From: JBHIEE01 sp046760445
GTDB taxonomy: Bacteria > Acidobacteriota > Aminicenantia > JdFR-78
NCBI GenBank assembly: GCA_046760445.1
Contig: JBHIEE010000114.1
Location: 1-8,453 of the forward strand
Direction of reading: 5' to 3'
DNA: 8,453 bases
The notes beneath the pieces are model-generated. The model searched no databases, was not told the origin of the DNA, and saw nothing but the letters and a program-made list of their open reading frames with translations. The position numbers and the translations under genes are program-made. Positions 1 through 4,964 of this stretch are shown here, one piece after another (position 1 is the first letter of the stretch; each line of letters begins with the position of its first letter).

Positions 1-350
1 TAACAATCATCAAGAATTGGAGAAGAAATTATTTTTGAAGGTGAAAGCTTTATCTGAAAGGTTTTGATTTTATCTATTTCTCGGCCTGATTTTCTACCCA
101 TCTGGGCTGAGATTTTTACTTTGTCAAAGGGAAGAAAGTTTACACTGAATTCTTTTGCCTGGCTGATAATTTGATGACTGTATCTTTTTTTTGAAATCAG
201 AACACCAAATAAAGGAGGATTGAAAGAGAGAGGACTATGCCAGGCAGCAGCCATAAAATTCGTTTTTTCTCCGAATTTAGCTCCAACAATAGCCACTGTA
301 TAAGGATAAAAATATTGGAAATTTTCAAAATCAGTTATAATTTTTCTCAT
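1..350 (-). CDS. Flavin reductase / flavoredoxin-like FMN-binding split-barrel protein (N-terminal part, runs off window)
   Basis: The gene starts at ATG 350-348 behind a strong Shine-Dalgarno (AGGAGG, six bases upstream). It stays open for 116 codons to the window edge, so the C-terminus is missing. Residues 32-52 contain the flavin reductase-like pattern AAAWHSPLSFNPPLFGVLIS. It is followed by K-R-Y-S and E-F-S-V-N-F-L-P (67-74), the strand that closes the FMN pocket, and by G-R-K-S-G-R-E-I-D-K (85-94), typical of flavoredoxin-like members. The family consists of FMN-binding split beta-barrels of about 160-200 residues that reduce flavin with NAD(P)H or carry electrons in anaerobes. Which of these applies cannot be told here. 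The gene lies 41 bp downstream of the baeRF gene on the same strand, so co-transcription is likely. Family assignment is fairly sure; substrate and partner are unknown. Confidence 0.85.
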   Translation of the reverse strand, partial: MRKIITDFENFQYFYPYTVAIVGAKFGEKTNFMAAAWHSPLSFNPPLFGVLISKKRYSHQIISQAKEFSVNFLPFDKVKISAQMGRKSGREIDKIKTFQIKLSPSKIISSPILDDC

Positions 351-391
351 TTTCGCCTCCTATCGTTTGAATGAATTCAGGAAGTGATTTT

Positions 392-1543
392 TTAATAATG
401 GAGAAAAGCGCCCACCCCTCCTTGTTCGGCTAATTTATGAGCAGGTTCTCCTTCCACTGGAGTTACTCGGACACCATTATTTAAGGCTAACTCAATCATC
501 TTTTCTATTAAATAAGGTTCTTTTTGCCAGTTAGATTCTCCTTCTGGTTGGGAAAGCACATAATAGCCGTCTGGACGGAGAAACCCAGAAAGTTCTATAT
601 CGGAACAGAAATATAAATGGGCTACTCTTTGTTCTTTTAGTAAGTTAAGACAATCTTGAGGACCTAAACACGCCCGTCCGCCGGATAACGTTTCATTTAT
701 TAAAATATCAACTTCTTTTTCTTCTATTTTCTGTTTCCATTGAGAAATCAACTCTGTAACTGCTTCTGCAATGAATAGAATCGGTTTTTTAATTAAAATC
801 TGATCCAAGGTGCCAATTATTTTTTCCTGCCAGGATATATCAAGTGTTTTTTTAATGCTTTCAACCAGGGTGGTATCTCCAATAAAAACCAATCTTTCCC
901 AATTATGCTTCTTAGCCAGTTCGGGTAATTTAGTCGCTAGTTCCCGAAGAAATTTATCGATCTGTTCTGCCATACGGTGATCAAATAGGTCGGTTTGAGT
1001 AGAACTTTGTTGAGACATAGTAGAAATTGATGGAGCAGGGCCGACATATCTTCTCCACTCCCTCAGATTAAGGCTAATTTCTTCCACTAATTCTTCGTTG
1101 ATTAAACCCTGTCGCCAGGTGAGAAAACGAACTTTGTCAGTAGTCAAAAGTCCAATCCCGACAATAGGATTTTTATCAAGCATAGCCACTAGAGGTCGGA
1201 GATAAGCTCTTTTTTGCCAGATAAATTTTGACTTCAAAGGGAGCTGAAAGGTCTTCCGCCAGTTCAATTCTGGATTGTTTGAGATAAAAGAGACTATGCT
1301 TCTTTTCAGTTCAGAAAGGGGAAAAAGAGATAAATCTTTTTTAGCTTTTTCTATTATTTTGGCTAATGCTTTATCCTTAGGGTATTTTTTTTGAAGATCG
1401 CGAAGTCCTGAGTTGAGTTCCGTTTTCCAGCGCCGTCCTTTTTGATACCCCCTGGAAGAGAGATTTAAATAGATGCTTAATATCCCTTCTGGAGAAAAAT
1501 AATGATGTAATTTGGTTAATTCTTCTTTGGAAAGATAAGACAT
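392..1543 (-). CDS. baeRF / VLRF1-like eRF1-family protein (putative peptidyl-tRNA release factor relative)
   Basis: The 383-residue protein starts at ATG 1543 behind GGGAGGT. It matches the bacterial-archaeal eRF1 (baeRF, Vms1/VLRF1-related) architecture. An N-terminal domain spans about residues 1-160, and a loop lies at 166-190 (containing MSQQSSTQ). The central domain then follows, with FLRELATKL at 198-206 and RLVFIGD at 217-223. The C-terminal eRF1 domain-3-like region spans about 268-383, with SGGRACLG (287-294), RVAHLYF (306-312), and a terminus close to GGVGAFLHY (375-383) that is typical of the group. Related proteins release nascent chains from stalled ribosomes in ribosome-associated quality control. 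In eRF1 the catalytic loop has GGQ. Here the equivalent position has S-Q-Q without the double glycine, so hydrolase activity is uncertain. The protein is soluble with no signal peptide. A flavin reductase gene follows at 41 bp. Family call is good; exact subfamily and role are inferred. Confidence 0.8.
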   Translation of the reverse strand: MSYLSKEELTKLHHYFSPEGILSIYLNLSSRGYQKGRRWKTELNSGLRDLQKKYPKDKALAKIIEKAKKDLSLFPLSELKRSIVSFISNNPELNWRKTFQLPLKSKFIWQKRAYLRPLVAMLDKNPIVGIGLLTTDKVRFLTWRQGLINEELVEEISLNLREWRRYVGPAPSISTMSQQSSTQTDLFDHRMAEQIDKFLRELATKLPELAKKHNWERLVFIGDTTLVESIKKTLDISWQEKIIGTLDQILIKKPILFIAEAVTELISQWKQKIEEKEVDILINETLSGGRACLGPQDCLNLLKEQRVAHLYFCSDIELSGFLRPDGYYVLSQPEGESNWQKEPYLIEKMIELALNNGVRVTPVEGEPAHKLAEQGGVGAFLHY

Positions 1544-1618
1544 TTTACCTCCCTCTCTAAATATCGGATGGCTGTTTAAAATTAATTAACATATTGATAA
1601 TTAACTCAATTAAGATTT

Positions 1619-1759
1619 AAATTCTAAGCACTAATTCCTAAACAAATCCTAAATTCAACCCCCAAATGTTCTAAACGGATTAAAGCAACTTTTGTTTTGG
1701 TCATTTGGATTTTTGTAATTTGGTATTGTTTAGTATTTCGGATTTAGGATTTAGTATTT
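1619..1759. repeat. Imperfect inverted repeat of degenerate AT-rich words
   Basis: The left arm (about 1619-1676) and the reverse complement of the right arm (about 1694-1759) share a series of blocks. The outer end is AAATtCTAA versus AAATACTAA, followed by CTAA, CC and AA matches, and the inner end is CCAAATG..C.AAAC. Within each arm the word CTAAAT/CCTAAA recurs. In RNA the arms could fold into one long interrupted hairpin in the leader of the baeRF gene. It shares the exact 12-mer TTTGTAATTTGG (1712-1723) with the second element at 7202-7213, which suggests both belong to one dispersed family. Confidence 0.5.
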
Positions 1760-1771
1760 TTACTATCTTTC

Positions 1772-1787
1772 TCCCGAGTACTCGGGA
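1772..1787. repeat. 16-bp perfect palindrome TCCCGAGTACTCGGGA
   Basis: The sequence reads identically on both strands and is GC-rich in otherwise AT-rich DNA. It lies between the promoter-like site and the inverted repeat upstream of the baeRF gene. It could be a protein-binding operator, a short hairpin in the leader transcript, or part of a dispersed repeat. No T-run follows on either strand, so it is not a standard terminator. Confidence 0.6.
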
Positions 1788-1937
1788 TTGAACTTTCCTT
1801 GCATTAGAAATATCTTTTCTGGTCATTTGAAAACTCTCTACTTCCAAGGAATTCTTTGTATTCAATATGCAAAATATGTCCATTATTTTATGGGCTAAAA
1901 TTCATCTGGGAATCTGTTTATTATAGAACACTCTTTA

Positions 1938-1965
1938 ATATTAGAAAAAAGAGTTAATTTGTCAA
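1938..1965 (-). promoter_or_regulatory. Sigma-70-like promoter for the baeRF-flavin reductase unit
   Basis: On the minus strand a perfect -35 TTGACA (1965-1960) is followed after 16 bases by TAATAT (1943-1938). A further TATAAT lies a little downstream (1925-1920). Transcription would run toward the baeRF start at 1543, giving an untranslated leader of roughly 390 bases that includes the palindrome and the inverted repeat. The boxes are close to consensus; start site and target gene are inferred from position. Confidence 0.5.
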
Positions 1966-2049
1966 GACCGCGGATGAATATGTTTGATATCCTTTTTAGC
2001 GGAGTAGAAGTGAAAAATTTCGATTTCAACAGGATTTAGCTTCCTTTTT

Positions 2050-2337
2050 TTATACTTTCAGTCCCAATGCTTTCCTAACTTCTTTTAGAAAATTCTCTTT
2101 GTCCGTTATGAAGGATTTAATTGGGTGAGCATTTACAATACAGAAGGAGACTTTTTCTCGTTTCTTTACTTCCTTGGGTTCTTCAGATTCATTGATCATT
2201 TTAACTGGCACATTAGGAGCAACTTCCCTCACAGCTTTCGAAAAGAAACCAGTTCTTAGCCCATCTCATTTGGGAACTATTTCATCAAATGTTTCAAAGT
2301 TTTGTGAAATCGCAAAACCTGGATTAGCCGGAGTCAC
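2050..2337 (-). CDS. Small unrecognised protein coupled to E1 beta, interrupted by one in-frame TGA (pseudogene or recoded)
   Basis: A frame opens with GTG at 2337, one base after the E1 beta stop (TAAAGTG), a spacing typical of translational coupling. It runs 23 codons to a TGA at 2268-2266, then stays open for 71 more codons to TAA at 2050, about 95 residues in all. Both sides of the TGA look protein-like: VTPANPGFAISQNFETFDE before it, and DGLRTGFFSKAVREVAPN then FLKEVRKALGLKV after it, with one Cys in SFCIVNAHP. There is no ATG upstream of the TGA. The only other start, GTG 2232, has a weak ribosome site. I do not recognise the family. It could be a pseudogene by nonsense mutation (TGG or CGA to TGA), a base error, a 60-residue protein from 2232, or a recoded protein. 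A redox CxxU or UxxC motif is absent, which argues against selenocysteine. Confidence 0.45.
2243..2257 (-). other. Short hairpin just 3' of the in-frame TGA
   Basis: On the minus-strand transcript, AAGAA (2257-2253) pairs perfectly with UUCUU (2247-2243) around the loop CUGGU. The stem begins eight bases after the TGA, and the loop GG lies 16-17 bases after it. This is roughly where bacterial selenocysteine elements place a loop G, but five mostly A-U pairs form a weak stem that could arise by chance. Confidence 0.2.
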
Positions 2338-2338
2338 T

Positions 2339-3334
2339 TTATTTTACCATCTTTATTATGATTTCCTGAATGGTTTGACTTGGTGGAATAATTTGATCTT
2401 CGAGACATTTAGTATAGGGGATAGGTACATCAGGCACACAAAGCCGTCTGAATGGGTGTTTCAAAACAATCCCATTTTCCATTAATAAAGCAGCGATTTC
2501 CCCTGATAATCCGAACCCTTGATAATCTTCATCTACTACCAGTACCCGGCCAGTTTTACTCACAGACTCTAAGATCACAGTTTTATCGATTGGCACCAGA
2601 CTCCGCAAATCTAATACTTCTACATTAATTCCTTTTTCTTTCACAGCTTCAGCAGCTTCCAGACTTCTGTAGGCCATGAGACCAAGGGTTATTACTGTTA
2701 TATCCTTTCCTTCTCGGCGAATTGCTGCTTGACCAATAGGCACAGTGTATGGTTCTTCAGGAACTGGACCTGATACACCAAAAGGCATGATTACTATGTT
2801 AAGTAACATCTTATGAAGGAGTAATACTACTGGATTATCATCCCGTATTGCAGATATAGTAAGTCCTTTTACATCATAGGCTGTGGAGGGAACTACTACT
2901 TTCATACCTGGTAGGTGAGCAAAAGTCCCCCAGAGACACTGGGAATGCTGGGCAGCATCCTGGTAACCACCACCACATAAGGCGGTAAGCACCATAGGTA
3001 CCTTGAGCTGACCTCCTGACATATAATGGAGTTTAGCCATGTGGTTATAAATCATATCAAGACAGACACCAATGAAATCAACAAACATAAGACTCGCGAT
3101 TGGCCGCAATCCTTTGAGAGCAGCTCCTATGGCTAAGCCCACAAAAGCTTCTTCTGAAATAGGAGTGTTAATTACACGCAAATCCCCAAATTCTTCGTAT
3201 AATCCACCAAAACCTAATAGGTCGAATTGACGCACATCCTCACCGATGACAAATATGTCAGGATTTACCCTCATTTCCTGAGCAACCGCTTCGTTGAAGG
3301 CTTCAATAAAGTCTAATTCTCTTATTTCTTCCAT
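2339..3334 (-). CDS. TPP-dependent 2-oxoacid/acetoin dehydrogenase E1 component, beta subunit
   Basis: The 331-residue protein is full length for the E1 beta family (about 325-340). The N-terminal pyrimidine-binding domain carries GEDV (31-34), INTPISEEAFVG (55-66) and MFVDF (83-87). AAQHSQ (127-132) holds the conserved active-site His130, and PSTAYDVKGL (149-158) and IRDDNPVV (163-170) follow. The C-terminal transketolase domain has DLRSLVPID (242-250), and CVPDVPIPY lies near the end. With the adjacent alpha subunit it should form the alpha2-beta2 enzyme that binds TPP at the subunit interface and transfers the product acyl group to a lipoyl E2. The substrate (pyruvate, branched-chain oxoacid or acetoin) cannot be fixed from sequence; the separate short subunits resemble the acetoin/PDH type. 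It starts at ATG 3334, 12 bases after the alpha gene, with a weak ribosome site (AAAGAT), suggesting coupling. No E2 or E3 gene follows. Confidence 0.93.
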   Translation of the reverse strand: MEEIRELDFIEAFNEAVAQEMRVNPDIFVIGEDVRQFDLLGFGGLYEEFGDLRVINTPISEEAFVGLAIGAALKGLRPIASLMFVDFIGVCLDMIYNHMAKLHYMSGGQLKVPMVLTALCGGGYQDAAQHSQCLWGTFAHLPGMKVVVPSTAYDVKGLTISAIRDDNPVVLLLHKMLLNIVIMPFGVSGPVPEEPYTVPIGQAAIRREGKDITVITLGLMAYRSLEAAEAVKEKGINVEVLDLRSLVPIDKTVILESVSKTGRVLVVDEDYQGFGLSGEIAALLMENGIVLKHPFRRLCVPDVPIPYTKCLEDQIIPPSQTIQEIIIKMVK

Positions 3335-3346
3335 ATTATCTTTATT

Positions 3347-4300
3347 TTATTTAATGAAAACATCGGTATAGGCTTCTTCCAGGTTAGGATATGGACTTTT
3401 GCGAGCGTATTCAATAGCTTCTTTTACTTTATTTTGAGCCCAATTTTCAATTTTTCTAATATCTTTTTCTGATAAGAAATTTTCTCTGAGGAGATATGTC
3501 TTGAAATGACTTAATGGTTCTTGCTTCAGCATCTCTTCATTTTCTCCTTCGGGTTTGTAGTTTTCAATATCTCCACATAAATGGTAGGATAATCGATAAG
3601 TTTTAAATTCCAGAAGATAAGGACCTTTTCCTGATCTTACATACTCGACCGCTTCCTTGGATGACTCATAGACAGCCACTACATCGTTGCCATCAACTAC
3701 CTTGCCTGGAATGCCGTAGGTTGCTGCTCGAGCCACACTATTCTCTGAGGCAGTCACTGATGAAGAGACAGTGGAAATGGCATATTTATTGTCTTCACAG
3801 ACAAAAAGAACTGGCAATTTTAATACCTTAGCTAAATTCAGACTCTCATGAAAGGCTCCTTCATTTTGAGCTCCTTCACCAAACATAGCCACAGCAATAT
3901 AAGGAGCTTTTCTATATTTAAAAGCAAAAGCATATCCTAAGGCAATTGGTAGAGAAGCTCCTACAATACCTGAAGTTGAGATGTGTTTGGAGGGATCTAT
4001 AAGGTGCATATGGCCTCCTTTTCCTTTCGAGAACCCAGTAACTTTACCATATATTTCTGCAGTCATCTTCTTTAAATCCACTCCCTTAGCAATAAGATGA
4101 CCGTGTGCCCGATGAGTGGTTTCTACTGCATCATTCTCCTTTAGATTGAGCATCACTCCCGTAGCTACTGCTTCCTGACCATTGGAAAGATGTAATTCAC
4201 CAGTAAACTCAAAATTCCAGTAAGCCTCCTCAATTTTTTCTTCAAAGCTACGAATAAGGTGCATCGTTTTTAGGAGTTTTGTTGCCAATTCTTTGTCCAT
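3347..4300 (-). CDS. TPP-dependent 2-oxoacid/acetoin dehydrogenase E1 component, alpha subunit
   Basis: The 317-residue protein is full length for the acetoin/pyruvate dehydrogenase E1 alpha family. It has HLSNGQEAVATG (37-48), THRAHGHLIAKG (62-73) around the conserved His residues, GKGGHMHL (93-100), and GIVGASLPIALG (111-122). The TPP/Mg motif follows at 141-171. That motif normally reads GDG...NN; here it is GEG (141-143, in FGEGAQNEGAFHESLN) with D170-N171 at the far end, so the metal-binding Asp is Glu. The rest of the motif and the YRLSYH region (235-240) are intact, so I expect an active enzyme. It is cytosolic and pairs with the beta subunit encoded 12 bases downstream. The start, ATG 4300, lies 15 bases after the SCP2 gene with only a weak AAAGA ribosome site. 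The family is clear; the substrate is not. Confidence 0.93.
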   Translation of the reverse strand: MDKELATKLLKTMHLIRSFEEKIEEAYWNFEFTGELHLSNGQEAVATGVMLNLKENDAVETTHRAHGHLIAKGVDLKKMTAEIYGKVTGFSKGKGGHMHLIDPSKHISTSGIVGASLPIALGYAFAFKYRKAPYIAVAMFGEGAQNEGAFHESLNLAKVLKLPVLFVCEDNKYAISTVSSSVTASENSVARAATYGIPGKVVDGNDVVAVYESSKEAVEYVRSGKGPYLLEFKTYRLSYHLCGDIENYKPEGENEEMLKQEPLSHFKTYLLRENFLSEKDIRKIENWAQNKVKEAIEYARKSPYPNLEEAYTDVFIK

Positions 4301-4315
4301 TTTTCTTTATTAACG

Positions 4316-4747
4316 TTATTTTATAATCAAGTCTTCTCGCCCAATTTTTTTCAGAATCTCAGGATACATTTTAAAAACGGGTTTGATTATAGGTAAGAGC
4401 TGCAGGGCTTTAGGAATGCTACCTTTGGCTTTTGTCTTCCCAGCTAAAAGGGCAGCCATAACATTTACCTTTCCGTGCCAGAACTCATGGCTGAAGTCCG
4501 AGGAATTAATAAAAGTAATATCAGGCTTTAAATCACACTTCCCACAAATATAAGAAACATGTTTTCCTTTTTCAGATGGCTCATCCCTGCAGTTTATTGT
4601 TATCACTCCTTCAGGATCAGATACTTCGAACCGAATGATTAACTTTGAGCTGGCTAACTTTGGACCAAGTTCTGGATGTGAGGCTATGTGGTCAAAAAGG
4701 GCACTATGAATTTGATACATTTCCTGTGTGTTTTTAAAGTACGACAT
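4316..4747 (-). CDS. SCP2 sterol-binding domain protein
   Basis: A single-domain protein of 143 residues. I start it at ATG 4747 because a strong Shine-Dalgarno lies just upstream (4762-4755); the frame extends nine residues further back but without a ribosome site. SCP2-fold signatures are LIIRFEVSDPEGVITINCRD (36-55), CDLKPDITF (71-79), FWHGKVNVMAAL (88-99), and the hydrophobic C-terminal part with KAKGSIPKALQLLPIIKP (105-122), followed by YPEILKKIGREDLIIK. SCP2 proteins hold lipids or acyl-CoA-like ligands in a hydrophobic cavity. A C-G-K-C pair (68-71) sits before the conserved Asp72. The gene heads the transcription unit and lies 15 bases from E1 alpha, so it may bind the E1 substrate, product or a lipid-like partner; this is inference. 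It has no signal peptide and is cytosolic. Confidence 0.86.
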   Translation of the reverse strand: MSYFKNTQEMYQIHSALFDHIASHPELGPKLASSKLIIRFEVSDPEGVITINCRDEPSEKGKHVSYICGKCDLKPDITFINSSDFSHEFWHGKVNVMAALLAGKTKAKGSIPKALQLLPIIKPVFKMYPEILKKIGREDLIIK

Positions 4748-4754
4748 AATAATT

Positions 4755-4762
4755 CCTCCTTT
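4755..4762 (-). promoter_or_regulatory. Ribosome binding site of the SCP2 gene
   Basis: AAAGGAGG on the minus strand, seven bases before ATG 4747. It decides the start against the longer in-frame option at 4774, which lacks such a site. Confidence 0.8.
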
Positions 4763-4790
4763 CAGTAATCTCACTCAATACACTCACAAT

Positions 4791-4813
4791 TAATCCATGC
4801 TAATAAGGGATTA
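4791..4813. promoter_or_regulatory. Inverted repeat in the leader of the SCP2-E1 unit
   Basis: TAATCC (4791-4796) and GGATTA (4808-4813) are perfect inverted repeats 11 bases apart. They overlap a second perfect pair, CTAAT (4800-4804) and ATTAG (4810-4814). They lie between the promoter and the ribosome site, so they could be an operator or alternative leader hairpins. Short AT-rich repeats like these also arise by chance. Confidence 0.25.
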
Positions 4814-4844
4814 GAGGTTTTTCTAGGATAATATTTAAAAATAT

Positions 4845-4873
4845 ATTGTACTCGAGAATAAACTTTTATTCAA
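4845..4873 (-). promoter_or_regulatory. Sigma-70-like promoter of the SCP2-E1 alpha-E1 beta unit
   Basis: On the minus strand TTGAAT (4873-4868) and TACAAT (4850-4845) are separated by exactly 17 bases. Each differs from consensus by one or two bases. Transcription would start near 4838, giving a leader of about 90 bases before ATG 4747. Confidence 0.65.
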
Positions 4874-4964
4874 TAAAAAGAAGATTGCTTTGGGTTGCCG
4901 ACGATATTGAGGTTGCTACTATTGTTCAGGCTTTTTTATAGGCAGGAATAATATTATTCATTTC

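Larger units (their letters stand above)
1544..2049. other. Gene-free stretch between the E1 unit and the baeRF gene
   Basis: About 500 bp without a convincing gene. It holds a strong minus-strand promoter-like site, a 16-bp palindrome and an imperfect inverted repeat made of AT-rich words, each listed separately. The only open frame of note (1883-1701, minus) has no Shine-Dalgarno, and its end lies inside the inverted repeat, so I do not call it. No GC-rich hairpin followed by T-run is visible after the end of the E1 unit at 2050. Confidence 0.6.

Noticed and set aside
1701..1883. 60-residue open frame on the minus strand in the gene-free stretch
   Set aside because: No Shine-Dalgarno before ATG 1883, no recognisable motif, and its C-terminal part (KSEILNNTKLQK) is simply a translation of the AT-rich inverted repeat. 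A real small peptide cannot be fully excluded.
2266..2268. Reassignment of TGA to an amino acid throughout the genome
   Set aside because: All other genes end properly, at least one with TGA (7219 and 4965), and Trp is encoded by TGG where checked, so a general code change does not fit.
2174..2485. 103-residue plus-strand open frame
   Set aside because: It overlaps the end of E1 beta and the coupled small frame in antisense, and has no ribosome site or recognisable domain.
4748..4774. Nine-residue N-terminal extension of the SCP2 protein
   Set aside because: The strong ribosome site lies inside this extension and serves ATG 4747.
4921..4964. Terminator after the glycosidase-like gene
   Set aside because: GAATAATATTATTC (4946-4959) is a perfect palindrome but purely AT-rich apart from its ends, with no T-run after it on the minus strand; the other short repeats here are direct, not inverted.
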